The notes below the pieces were generated by a model that was not told the DNA's origin, searched no databases, and was given only the letters and a program-made list of their open reading frames with translations. From Flavobacteriales bacterium (GTDB lineage Bacteria > Bacteroidota > Bacteroidia > Flavobacteriales_F > PHOS-HE28): a DNA stretch of 64,000 bases. Of this stretch, positions 8,290 through 17,196 are shown piece after piece; the first letter of the stretch is position 1, and each line of letters begins with the position of its first letter. Where the stretch lies: the NCBI GenBank assembly GCA_016718655.1, contig JADKCV010000009.1, positions 48,074-112,073 on the forward strand, written 5' to 3'. Position numbers and translations under genes: made by a program.

Positions 8290-11277
8290 ATGCGCATCGC
8301 GCGGTGGTGGTCCTTGGTGTTCGTGCTGACCACGCTTTCATCAAGCGTTGTGCGCAGCCAACAGTATGGTTTCATGCAATGGACACCCAAGCAGGGCTTG
8401 GCTCAAAGCCAGGTGCGATGCATGGCCCAGGATAGTAAGGGATACCTCTGGTTCGGAACCCTTGGAGGTGCGAGCCGGTTCGACGGACGCACCTTCACCA
8501 ACTATGCGTTGCAGGAAGGTCTTCCCGACGCGCAGATCAGCGCTATGGTGGATGATGGGCGCGGCACCCTTTGGTTGGCCGCCGGTGCTAGACTGGCCAG
8601 TATCAACGGCCCGGAAGTACGTTCCGAGCCGTTGCCCCCCACGAGCAGGAACGCACGGATCATGAGTTTGGCCATGGATGCCACTGGCAGGCTGTTCATT
8701 GGAACGGACGGAGGCGGTATGTACCTCCGCGACACCGCCGGGATCAAGGCCTTGACCGGATTCCCGATGGATACGGCCGCCAATATCCGTTCCATCCAGC
8801 TACTACGCGATGGATCGCTCCTCATCGGTACCCGAAATGGGCTACTTCACTGGCGACACGGTAATTGTACTGCCATACCGGTGGGCGATGCGGAACCCAA
8901 GACGATCACTGCACTTGCAGTCGGCCGTGACGGCACTTGGTGGATCGGCACCGCCGAGGACGGCCTCTTCAGACGGGGGCCTGACGGCCGGGAACAGCAT
9001 TACGATGAGGAATCCGGGCTATTGCTGAACAACGTTCGGTGCTTGCTCGTGGACGACGAGGACCGTACCTGGGTAGGCACCAAGTTCGGTTTGAACCTGC
9101 TGGAAGGAGGGCGAATGCGTGTATTCACCATCCATCAAGGCATGCCCAATGACTATATCACCAGTGCATTCCAGGACAGCGAAGGTGATCTATGGTTCGG
9201 CACCGACGGTGCAGGTGCGCTCCGTTATTCGGGCGACCGGTTCGTCTCCTTCACCATCAAGGATGGGCTCTGTAGCGACCTCATCATGAGCATCACCCCC
9301 GATGTGAAAGGTGATCTATGGTTGGGCAGCTATGATAATGGGGTTTGCCGACTTGATGGCATGGCCACCATCAACACCTTGGATGGGTTGCCCAACAACA
9401 CGGTCTGGTGTGGCCTCTTGGACAAGCGGGGACGCATGTGGTTCGGCACCAGTGAAGGGCTGGCCTGCGTGGAGAATGGTGTGGTCCTGGAACTGCCCCA
9501 ATTGGACACGCTCGGCGACCAGCGGATCGTTTCCCTGCATGAAACGAGGACGGGTGTCATCTGGTGTGGTATGCGCGACGGACTGGCCCGTGTGGACGTT
9601 GACGGTAGCGTGATCATCCTGGGTGCCGGTGAGAATGGTCCGGGACGGTCCGTACGAACCATCACCGAAGGTCCTGATGGTACGCTTTGGCTAGGGACGG
9701 AGAATGGGTTGTATTCCTATGATGGCACTTCGTTCTCGGCGTTGACAACGAAAGATGGCCTCTGCGACAATACCGTGCAAAGCCTTTGCTGGGATGTTCG
9801 AGGACGATTATGGGCGGGTACTGCCAATGGACTCTCCTGTTGGGACGGCAAACACTTCAGTGAAGTCAGATTCGGTGCCGACTTCGGGAGCAACTTCATC
9901 GATCTGCTCGTGGTCGACCTGCGCGGCAGGATCTGGGCAGGGACCAATAACGGCTTGTTCGTCTTCCATCCCGACAGTGCGTTGACCGATGCCTCGAACC
10001 ACCAGCATTTCACCACGAACAATGGACTTCGGAGTTTGGAATTCAATCTGAACGCCGCACACAGCGACCGACAAGGACGAATGTTGTTCGGAAGCACCGG
10101 TGGGCTGGTGCATCATCGCGTGGCGCGAACCGGGGAGGAACCGAACATCGCACCGCCAGCCATCCACATCACCGGTCTGCGTTCCTTCTTGCAGCGAACG
10201 GATTGGACCGGCCAGTGCCAAGGTCTGGATGCCGAAGGTCTTCCATTGGGCCTGATCCTGGCTTACCGAAGGAATTACCTCACATTCGACTACGTGGGCA
10301 TAAGCCTTTCCGATGCGGAAAAGGTAAGATACCGGTACCGCTTGATCGGCTATGACCAGAACTGGCTGCCGACCACGGATGCGCGGTTCGCCAGTTATAG
10401 CAATCTATCCCATGGTCAATATACGTTCGAGGTCTCGACCACAGTGGATGGGACCTCGTGGAGCAGCCCGGCCACATTCAGTTTCGAGATCGAACGGCCA
10501 TACTGGTTGAAATGGTGGTTCTTCCTCCTATGTGGTGTCACGCTCACCGGAACCGCATATGGGATACATCGGTATCGTCTTAGCATTCGACAACGCCACG
10601 AAAGGACCAGGCAACTGATGCTTCGGTCGCGTATGCTGCAACTTGAACAGCAAGCCCTGAATGCGAACATGAACCGCCATTTCGTCTTCAATGCCTTGAA
10701 CAGCATCCAATACCACATCAACAAACAGGATCGCGCTACAGCAAGCCGATACCTCACCAGCTTTGCAAAACTGATACGCAAGAATCTGGATGCCAGCCAG
10801 AACGACACGACCTCTCTGGCCGAGGAACTCGAGCGTCTTGAACTCTATCTGACCTTGGAACACATGCGGTTCAAGGACAAGTTCCGGTATACGGTCCATG
10901 TGGATAAGGACGTGGACTCCAATCATGTGCAATTGCCTGCGATGATGCTCCAACCCTATGTGGAGAATAGTATTTGGCATGGTATCCTGCCCATGGAGCG
11001 TCAGGGTGAGGTCAGGATCACCGTAAGAACCAGCGGGGCTGACCGCGTTGCGGTGGTCATTGAGGACGATGGTGTGGGAGTGGATCGTAGTCTAGGGTCC
11101 AAACAGAACGCCCCTTCGGACCATATCTCAAGGGGCATCGAGATCACCAAGGGAAGGGCGGATGTACTGCGCAAGCTGGACTTGAGCGATATCCGGATCC
11201 AGGGTCCTGATCAGCGTAATGATCCTGTCACCGGCACCGTGCTTGGAACCAGCGTGACCATCGACCTGCCGGCATGA
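8290..11277 (+). CDS. Sensor histidine kinase with Reg_prop beta-propeller (LytS-type kinase)
   Basis: A 995-residue membrane sensor. It has a signal peptide (1-23), a periplasmic two-component regulator propeller of about 14 blades with repeated short motifs such as GYLWFGT, GTLWLA and GDLWFGTDG (about 25-600), a Y_Y_Y domain (about 640-735, RYRLIGYDQNWLP and YSNLSHGQYTFEV), one transmembrane helix (about 742-762), and a His_kinase/HATPase part. The phospho-acceptor His is in MNRHFVFNALNSIQYHI (near 798); the N box is PYVENSIWHGI and the G box DDGVGVD. It pairs with the LytTR regulator immediately upstream. In this architecture the propeller usually senses an extracellular ligand, but nothing here names it. 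Confidence 0.93.
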   Translation: MRIARWWSLVFVLTTLSSSVVRSQQYGFMQWTPKQGLAQSQVRCMAQDSKGYLWFGTLGGASRFDGRTFTNYALQEGLPDAQISAMVDDGRGTLWLAAGARLASINGPEVRSEPLPPTSRNARIMSLAMDATGRLFIGTDGGGMYLRDTAGIKALTGFPMDTAANIRSIQLLRDGSLLIGTRNGLLHWRHGNCTAIPVGDAEPKTITALAVGRDGTWWIGTAEDGLFRRGPDGREQHYDEESGLLLNNVRCLLVDDEDRTWVGTKFGLNLLEGGRMRVFTIHQGMPNDYITSAFQDSEGDLWFGTDGAGALRYSGDRFVSFTIKDGLCSDLIMSITPDVKGDLWLGSYDNGVCRLDGMATINTLDGLPNNTVWCGLLDKRGRMWFGTSEGLACVENGVVLELPQLDTLGDQRIVSLHETRTGVIWCGMRDGLARVDVDGSVIILGAGENGPGRSVRTITEGPDGTLWLGTENGLYSYDGTSFSALTTKDGLCDNTVQSLCWDVRGRLWAGTANGLSCWDGKHFSEVRFGADFGSNFIDLLVVDLRGRIWAGTNNGLFVFHPDSALTDASNHQHFTTNNGLRSLEFNLNAAHSDRQGRMLFGSTGGLVHHRVARTGEEPNIAPPAIHITGLRSFLQRTDWTGQCQGLDAEGLPLGLILAYRRNYLTFDYVGISLSDAEKVRYRYRLIGYDQNWLPTTDARFASYSNLSHGQYTFEVSTTVDGTSWSSPATFSFEIERPYWLKWWFFLLCGVTLTGTAYGIHRYRLSIRQRHERTRQLMLRSRMLQLEQQALNANMNRHFVFNALNSIQYHINKQDRATASRYLTSFAKLIRKNLDASQNDTTSLAEELERLELYLTLEHMRFKDKFRYTVHVDKDVDSNHVQLPAMMLQPYVENSIWHGILPMERQGEVRITVRTSGADRVAVVIEDDGVGVDRSLGSKQNAPSDHISRGIEITKGRADVLRKLDLSDIRIQGPDQRNDPVTGTVLGTSVTIDLPA

Positions 11278-11301
11278 TCGGAACCAATTTTGCACCACCA
11301 T

Positions 11302-11332
11302 TTGCATTTCGACCTTGATCGACCTATCTTTG
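11302..11332 (+). promoter_or_regulatory. Bacteroidota-type promoter of the lipoprotein gene
   Basis: TTG at 11302-11304, a 20-bp spacer and TATCTTTG at 11325-11332 match the TTG/TAnnTTTG promoter with ideal spacing, 20 bp before the ATG at 11353. Confidence 0.65.
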
Positions 11333-11352
11333 GCCTACTGAGGTCCGTCCCC

Positions 11353-11589
11353 ATGCGTCTCGCTCCGATCATCCTTCTTATCGTTCTGCTGCTGGCTTCG
11401 TGCGCCAAGGACGATACCCTGGCCCCCTGCCAGCATGGTGATGATGCGACCCAGTCCCAAACCAAAGGCACAGGTTCCTACAACAAGGATGGTGCTGTCG
11501 ATCCAGAGGGTCCTGGCAGTGGTTCCATCAGTGATGATGGTGATGACATCAACGACGGGGAAGGCCGTCGTAAGAAAAAGAAGCCCTGA
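11353..11589 (+). CDS. Small lipoprotein with acidic/basic disordered tail
   Basis: A 78-residue predicted lipoprotein. The start MRLAPIILLIVLLLASC is a classic lipoprotein signal with lipobox LLASC, so Cys17 would be lipidated. The remainder is low complexity: Gly/Ser/Asp-rich (GSGSISDDGDDINDGEG) ending in a run of Arg/Lys (GRRKKKKP), a charge pattern seen in many tiny Bacteroidota lipoproteins. An in-frame start 63 bp upstream is rejected because it would bury the signal and overlap the promoter. No enzymatic domain; function unknown. It has its own promoter and probably is a single-gene unit. Confidence 0.65.
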   Translation: MRLAPIILLIVLLLASCAKDDTLAPCQHGDDATQSQTKGTGSYNKDGAVDPEGPGSGSISDDGDDINDGEGRRKKKKP

Positions 11590-11800
11590 GCCTTCAGGGG
11601 CTGCGTTCCTGCGCGATCAGCGGACCTGGTCGACAAGTCACTACCCATTGAGTTACCTCGTACGAAGGCGTTGGGTGCTTTCCGGACAGATTTCCGTTGA
11701 CCCGTGAGCAGTGGACCGTTCCCGATCCCACTGATCCTGAAGACCGGACAGCATGATCGGCACTCACTCGATAACATGGGTCCTTCAACCGACCACACCA

Positions 11801-11830
11801 ACGAAAAAGGCCACCAGAATGGTGGCCTTT
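11801..11830 (-). terminator. Rho-independent terminator of tRNA-Ala
   Basis: On the minus strand an 11-bp perfect stem (11820-11830 with 11806-11816) and a 3-base loop are followed by a T run (11808-11804). It starts 3 bases after the tRNA 3' end. Confidence 0.85.
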
Positions 11831-11831
11831 C

Positions 11832-11906
<75 letters not shown>

Positions 11907-12122
11907 ATTCGATGAACACAAGCACCGCAGCGTGGCTTCGGTGTAGCCCATTTCCATGATCTCATTTCCTGGTCGTCCACGTTCGGAGCGACACCCCCTG
12001 CCATTCTGGAAGGGGACGCAAAAGTAAGGAAATGTCCGAACTCCAAGAACGCTAGCTACCAGCTTCCAGTACCTGACGATCGTTGGCCGTTCATTGGAAC
12101 GAATTCTTGAAGTTGCGCGTCC

Positions 12123-12956
12123 ATGCCGGCTCCAACGAGTTCCTTTCGTCACATCTTCCACCCGACCGACCTTTCGCATGCAAGCGCGCCTGCGTTCCAT
12201 CATGCGCTCGCCTTGGCCGTGGCCGCAAGGGCGAAGTTGACGGTCATGCATGTAGCGGGGAACGACCGGATCCACCGCAATGAACTACCGGGGGTAAGGG
12301 AAACCCTGCAGCGCTGGGGTCACATAGGCCCGGTCGATAGCGAAAGCGAACTGGCATCCATGGGATTGGCCGTGCGCAAGGTGATCTCCAAGGGGTTGGA
12401 TCCTGTCAAAGCATGCTTGGACCAGCTGGCTCGGCATCCGGCTCAGTTGGTGGTGCTGAGCACCGGCCAGCATCAAGGCCACATGCGATGGCTTGAACGT
12501 TCGGTGAGTGAAGAGCTCATGCGTGGATCGCAAACTCCTACCCTTTTCTTACCGCATGGGGTGGTCGGCTGGGTGGACCCCATGACGGGCCGAATGGAAC
12601 CACCCCATACGTTGATCACGACCTGCAACGGCAAGGACCTGCATCAACCTTGGAAGGCCCTGATGGATCTTTTCACGCTGTTCCGGGTGCCTCCCCCTGA
12701 TCCTGTCATTCTGCATGTCAAGCAGGGAAATCGAATACCATCCATCGGTCCGTTGGCAACTCACCTGATCGAAGTTGAAGGACCGGTCATACCTTCCATA
12801 GTCCGCAGGTCTGCGGAGATGGGCCTTCTGGTGATGGGAACTGAAGGCCCGCATGGCATCTTCGACGCTATGAGAGGCACTACCACGGAACAAGTGCTTC
12901 GCCAATTGAACTGTCCTTTACTGGCCGTACCCCTGACCACCGGAGCGGGTGGATAA
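12123..12956 (+). CDS. Universal stress protein, two tandem UspA domains
   Basis: A 277-residue cytosolic stress protein. The first UspA domain (about 1-145) shows HIFHPTDLSHASAPAFHHAL and ALAVAARAKLTVMHV, then LVVLSTGQHQGHMRWLERS, the usual helix after strand 4. The second half (about 155-272) is shorter and more divergent but ends with the standard pattern MGLLVMGTEGPHGIFDAMRG and NCPLLAVPL. The ATP-binding G-x2-G-x9-G[S/T] motif is incomplete in both halves, so nucleotide binding is uncertain. Its neighbours are a polyphosphate kinase fusion and a SiaB-like protein, suggesting a stress-response neighbourhood, but it is transcribed on its own strand with 230 bp before the next gene. Confidence 0.85.
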   Translation: MPAPTSSFRHIFHPTDLSHASAPAFHHALALAVAARAKLTVMHVAGNDRIHRNELPGVRETLQRWGHIGPVDSESELASMGLAVRKVISKGLDPVKACLDQLARHPAQLVVLSTGQHQGHMRWLERSVSEELMRGSQTPTLFLPHGVVGWVDPMTGRMEPPHTLITTCNGKDLHQPWKALMDLFTLFRVPPPDPVILHVKQGNRIPSIGPLATHLIEVEGPVIPSIVRRSAEMGLLVMGTEGPHGIFDAMRGTTTEQVLRQLNCPLLAVPLTTGAGG

Positions 12957-13187
12957 GAATGTGGAAAAGCCGGTGGGCCGTGAAGATCCCGGCATGCCTC
13001 GCTCCCACACTTTTACTGGCGGAAAGAGAACGATGGCTCATCGACTGCAAGTCGATCGTAAGTCAACGTTCATGAGCTTGGTATGTAAGGAGGGAGGGGG
13101 CCTGTTCTCGGAACAAGCTTGGCCTGACCAGGATCTTCGTCTCTGTTCTAGACAGGTTGGGCAAGGCCCTTTCCCCCTTTCATGTTC

Positions 13188-15884
13188 CTAAGTGGAACGT
13201 CGATCCTTTGACCCCTTGCCTGAACCACGCGCCAGATACTTCCACGTATCTGCTTGTGCATGAACGATGACGCCCTTCTTGGGCACCGGTAGGTACGGGT
13301 CCGTCTGCTGCTTGTCCAGCCGACGGGCTTTCGTCCGATCCATCCATTGGAGCTCCAATAGATGGATCATCTCCTTCTTGATCGCTGGATCCAACAGGGG
13401 GAAAGCGACCTCCACTCGTCTGTCCAAGTTGCGTCCCATCCAATCGGCACTGGCCAAGTAGACCAAGACATCACCGCGGTTATGGAACACATAAGCCCTG
13501 GTATGTTCCAGGTACCTGTCCACGATACTGATGGCTTCTATGTGCTCACTGACATCACGAACTCCTGTGACCAAACAGCAGATGCCCCTTACGATCAATC
13601 GAACCTGCACACCAGCACGACCCGCATCGTAGAGCTTACTGATCAATGCACGGTCCTCGAGGTTGTTCACCTTGAGCAGAATGCTCGCGGGTTGACCTCT
13701 CAGGGCCTGCGCGATCTCCCCATCGATTAGCGCTTCCAACCTGGGCCGAAGGTTCAGCGGTGCGACCATCAGGTGCTGGATGCGTGGCCGATGTCGGCGG
13801 TCCATGAGATGCGCGAACACCTCGGCCACCTCGTTCACTATCGTCGACTCGGCGGTAAGAAGCGCGGAATCGGCATAGATACGTGACGTACGTTCATTGA
13901 AATTCCCTGTACCCAGATAAGCGAAACGCTGTATTCGACCGCTCTCCTTTCGCTCGATCAAGCACAACTTGCAATGCACTTTCAGCTTCTCATAGCTATA
14001 CAGGACCTTGGCACCTGCCTTCTCCAACGTTTCTCCCCAAAAGAGGTTGGTGCCTTCATCAAAACGGGCTTGGACCTCGACGAACACGGTCACCCGGATG
14101 CCTGCCTTCAAGGCTTTCAGCAATGCCGCACAAACCGAACTGTCGCTGGCCACCCGATAAAGTGTAATAGCAATATGCTTGACCCTTCGGTCATCCGCCA
14201 CCTTGTCCAGGATCCCTACGAACTGGCCGAAGTCGTGGTATGGGAAATGAAGTAGAACATCCTGACGAAGCAGCACCCCCAAGGGATCGGCAGCTCCGGC
14301 CAACGCGGGGTGGGCCAAGGGTCTCCAAGGTCCATCCCGCAATTCCGCATGCCCACGAACAGGCAGCTTCATCAAGTCGCTGAAGTTGTGGTAACGTCCA
14401 CCCGGCACGAGATCCTGCTTGGCGAGTCCCAAGAGGTCGCGTAATGAACGAAGGACCGGGCGCGGTATGGTCTGGTCATACAAGAACCGTGAGGGAACCC
14501 CGGTCCGTCGCTTTCGAAGGCTCTTTCGCACCTTGTCCTTCACGTTCCCCGCGAACTCCTCATCCAGGTAGAGCTCAGCATCGCGCGAAAGTTTGATCGC
14601 ATGGCACCCCATGACCTTGTATCCCGTGAAATGGTCAGGAAGACATGTTCGGATGGCATCATCCAAGAAGAGGATGTCCGTTCTTCCTTTGGTCGCTGGC
14701 AATGCTATGAAACGTCCCAGTTCATCGGATGGGATATTGAGGAGAACGGAACGGTGCTTGTTGGCGACCCCCTTCTGTTTCAGCACACACGCCAGATAGA
14801 GCTTGCGATCCTCGATGAAAGGAGCATTACCGGGGCGTATGGCCGCCGAATGCAGCAAAGGAGCGACCTTCTCGGTGAAATAGCGGCGTACGAAAGCCTT
14901 CTGGTTCCGATCCAACCGATGCTCATCCAATAGTCGGATGCCATGATCCTCCAAGGCCGGTAAGAGCGTGTCCCGGTAGAGTGCACCAAACTCCCGTTGC
15001 TGCTTGAGCGCCTTGCGGTTCAGCCTATCGATGAGCTTCACCGTCGGTACGTCCAGTGCCGTACGATCCGCCTTGTTCAACTTGCTGAGACTCCGCAGCG
15101 AGGCTACCCGAACGCGATAGAATTCGTCCAGGTTGCTCGAGTAGATGGCCAGGAACTTCAGCCGCTCGAGCAAGGGTACACGCGGGTCCTTGGCCTCCTG
15201 TAGCACCCGATTATTGAATGACAACCAACTCAGGTCGCGGTCCATGAACCGCTCGGTTCCGTATCGTCTGGGGGTCGCATCGGCAGTTGCCTTTCTATCT
15301 CGCTGACGCAGTTCCTGTAGATTCAAGCGCTTCTGAGCCGCATAGCGGCGTTGTGCATACCGCGTATGGAACCGATGGGCTTCCAAGTAGCTCAGGTTCT
15401 CCTGATGCCATTTGATGTTGTCCAGTGGTTCCTTACGCACCGCTTCCAACTCTTTCCGCAAACGCATGCTCTTCTCCTCGAAATCCGCTTGACCCGCCTT
15501 TGCACTATCAGCATCACGAAGGACCCGCTGTATGAGCGTACGTGGCCTCGCACCAAGCCGCGTGGCAAGGATGGCCGAGCGCACGGTGGCCACCTGTCGT
15601 TTGCTGCATCCTTGTTTGACCATGAACGCTTCGGCCAACTCGGCACTGTGTGCCTCGTGACCGGCAACTGACAGCGCATAACCCGTATCGTGGAAAAGGG
15701 CGGCCAACTCCAACAGGAGCAGGTCCACACTGGTGAGGCCTTCTGCTTGCCCGATGCCCAGCGCAGTTCGGGTGACACTCAACGTATGCTCCAGGTCGTG
15801 GAAGTGAAGATGTTTGGGCATATGCCGCGCGAAATGCCTTCGCACATGCAAGCGGGCCTTTTCAAGAATTTCCTCGGTGGCCAT
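13188..15884 (-). CDS. ppk1: HD-domain / polyphosphate kinase 1 fusion
   Basis: An 898-residue fusion. Residues about 1-200 are an HD-superfamily phosphohydrolase domain with metal-ligand residues in HFHDLEHTL, ALFHDTGYALS and RDADSAKAG. Residues about 215-885 are a full PPK1, which reversibly makes polyphosphate from ATP: N-terminal DRDLSWLSFNNRVLQEA, the catalytic His in LKVHCKLCLIERKE, GTGNFNERTSRIYAD, and a C-terminal phospholipase D-like block YVFHNRGDVLVYLASADWM. The residue 19 after the catalytic His is Tyr, whereas the E. coli enzyme has a second His there. The ATG at 15884 (MATEEILEKARLHVRRHF) is preferred to one 135 bp upstream, which would overlap the divergent gene. A fused hydrolase suggests nucleotide or polyphosphate turnover control; this is inference. 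Confidence 0.9.
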   Translation of the reverse strand: MATEEILEKARLHVRRHFARHMPKHLHFHDLEHTLSVTRTALGIGQAEGLTSVDLLLLELAALFHDTGYALSVAGHEAHSAELAEAFMVKQGCSKRQVATVRSAILATRLGARPRTLIQRVLRDADSAKAGQADFEEKSMRLRKELEAVRKEPLDNIKWHQENLSYLEAHRFHTRYAQRRYAAQKRLNLQELRQRDRKATADATPRRYGTERFMDRDLSWLSFNNRVLQEAKDPRVPLLERLKFLAIYSSNLDEFYRVRVASLRSLSKLNKADRTALDVPTVKLIDRLNRKALKQQREFGALYRDTLLPALEDHGIRLLDEHRLDRNQKAFVRRYFTEKVAPLLHSAAIRPGNAPFIEDRKLYLACVLKQKGVANKHRSVLLNIPSDELGRFIALPATKGRTDILFLDDAIRTCLPDHFTGYKVMGCHAIKLSRDAELYLDEEFAGNVKDKVRKSLRKRRTGVPSRFLYDQTIPRPVLRSLRDLLGLAKQDLVPGGRYHNFSDLMKLPVRGHAELRDGPWRPLAHPALAGAADPLGVLLRQDVLLHFPYHDFGQFVGILDKVADDRRVKHIAITLYRVASDSSVCAALLKALKAGIRVTVFVEVQARFDEGTNLFWGETLEKAGAKVLYSYEKLKVHCKLCLIERKESGRIQRFAYLGTGNFNERTSRIYADSALLTAESTIVNEVAEVFAHLMDRRHRPRIQHLMVAPLNLRPRLEALIDGEIAQALRGQPASILLKVNNLEDRALISKLYDAGRAGVQVRLIVRGICCLVTGVRDVSEHIEAISIVDRYLEHTRAYVFHNRGDVLVYLASADWMGRNLDRRVEVAFPLLDPAIKKEMIHLLELQWMDRTKARRLDKQQTDPYLPVPKKGVIVHAQADTWKYLARGSGKGSKDRRST

Positions 15885-15934
15885 GTTCGCGGCGAAGATA
15901 GTAGCCGCCAACCGGGCGGTATGGCGCACACAAC

Positions 15935-15942
15935 TACCTTTG
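15935..15942 (+). promoter_or_regulatory. -7 promoter element of the SiaB-like gene
   Basis: TACCTTTG matches TAnnTTTG 15 bp before the ATG at 15958, in the 73-bp divergent region shared with the ppk1 fusion. On the other strand TATCTTCG (15893-15900) is a near match for ppk1. Confidence 0.45.
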
Positions 15943-15957
15943 ATCGGATACCCTTGG

Positions 15958-16992
15958 ATGGAGAGCCACCCACTGATAACGCTGTTCGATGCCTTTGCCG
16001 AGGAACAGCTCGTGATCATCTATGGTGGCTCCTTTCCGGACGACCATACCGCCCGGTTGATCGGACTGGGTGATGACGCGATGGGCGACAAACCGGTCGA
16101 GAAGGGTCTTCGCACCCGTACCGCTTTCGTACTTGTGGAAGCCTACCAGAACGTGGTCAGGCATCGGCCCACCTCCGTGAAGGATGAGCGGAGCACCTTC
16201 ATCTTCCTGCATGCGACGGACAGCACCGAGGTGATCACCGTGAATGCCGTGGATGCCGATGACCTGCCGGCACTCAGGACCGCTTTGGACCGCATCCAAG
16301 GCAGAAGCCCGGACGAATTGAAGGCCTTGTTCCTGAGTTCGCTCCAACGCAATGAACAAACCAAACGTGGTGGTGCCGGCCTAGGGCTCATCGAGATGGC
16401 ACGTCGTTCAGGCCATGGTGTACGGCACCGGTTCTGGACTGGTACCGATGGTACCGCACGTTTCGCGCTACGCGTGCGCACAGGAGGTGTAGCGGAGGGA
16501 CGTCTTGGCGATACGGAATTACACAATCTGGACCAATGGGTCGGCCAGAGTGGCTGCGTCCTTCTTTGCTGTGGTTCTCCCTCTCGATCCATACAGGAGA
16601 CGCTCTTGCGCATGTTAGGGGCGGAGCGCGCACTGGACGGCGAACTGTTGGAACGAGCAGGCATGGCGGCCATGGAACTCATCTCAGCATTGCACCCATT
16701 GCGGGAACATGTTCTTCTCGCTTGGCACTCCACTCCAGAAACGCGTTCGCTTCATCTGGTACTACCAACTCCTGAGGATCCCAGCATCCTCAAGCTGGCC
16801 AGTGAACTATCCAAGGCCACCGCTGGGGAGGTCAATCGGCGCTACAGGGACGCACTCCTTGGGCGAACACCCGATCATGGACCAGGCATCATCGGACTGT
16901 TGGACCTCGCACGGCGCTCGATCGAGCCGATACGGATCGAAATGCTGTCCCACAAGGGACGTAGCTTGATGCAGGTCCGTGTCCGTTTGTGA
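15958..16992 (+). CDS. SiaB-like (DUF6272) protein, internally duplicated
   Basis: A 344-residue cytosolic protein. The first half (about 1-180) has the SiaB/DUF6272 kinase-type plan, with LVIIYGGSFPDDHTARLIGL, an N-box-like AFVLVEAYQNVVRHRP and a G-box-like GGAGLGLIEMARRSG. The second half (about 190-344) repeats it in weaker form: MAAMELISALHPLREH for the first box and GPGIIGLLDLARRSIEPI for the second, with the Glu/Asn residues of the first box lost. SiaB proteins phosphorylate an anti-anti-sigma partner in Pseudomonas; no such partner is next door. It diverges from the HD-PPK1 gene. Starts upstream of 15958 would overlap ppk1. Confidence 0.6.
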   Translation: MESHPLITLFDAFAEEQLVIIYGGSFPDDHTARLIGLGDDAMGDKPVEKGLRTRTAFVLVEAYQNVVRHRPTSVKDERSTFIFLHATDSTEVITVNAVDADDLPALRTALDRIQGRSPDELKALFLSSLQRNEQTKRGGAGLGLIEMARRSGHGVRHRFWTGTDGTARFALRVRTGGVAEGRLGDTELHNLDQWVGQSGCVLLCCGSPSRSIQETLLRMLGAERALDGELLERAGMAAMELISALHPLREHVLLAWHSTPETRSLHLVLPTPEDPSILKLASELSKATAGEVNRRYRDALLGRTPDHGPGIIGLLDLARRSIEPIRIEMLSHKGRSLMQVRVRL

Positions 16993-17064
16993 CCGTTCCT
17001 CGTTCTGTTACACCGGCACATACCGATCGGACCAATTCGTGTGTTATTCACACAAACCTTCACC

Positions 17065-17196
17065 ATGTTCAACGCGCTCTATACCCTGATGGACCGGTTC
17101 CAACGTTTCGGGAATTGGTTCGACCGTCAGTTCGGGTGGTTCTTCACCAATGGAATGAAGGACAAGCAGACAGCTGGTCGGGCTGCTAAAGCTTGA
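17065..17196 (+). CDS. Short aromatic-rich protein, 43 residues
   Basis: A small ORF starting at ATG 17065. The peptide is strikingly patterned: MFNALYTLMDRFQRFGNW, then FDRQFGWFFTNGMKDKQ and a short Ala/Lys tail. Three W/F clusters alternate with charged residues, giving an amphipathic helix. From memory, similar W-F-x-x-x-F-G-W-F-F-x-N-G peptides occur in other Bacteroidota genomes, but I cannot check this. It follows the SiaB-like gene by 72 bp on the same strand and overlaps the 3' end of the convergent aldehyde dehydrogenase gene by 11 bp. Confidence 0.5.
   Translation: MFNALYTLMDRFQRFGNWFDRQFGWFFTNGMKDKQTAGRAAKA

Noticed and set aside
12949..13191. 80-codon frame after the universal stress protein
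   Set aside because: No conserved-looking sequence, overlaps the stress protein stop, and lacks a promoter.
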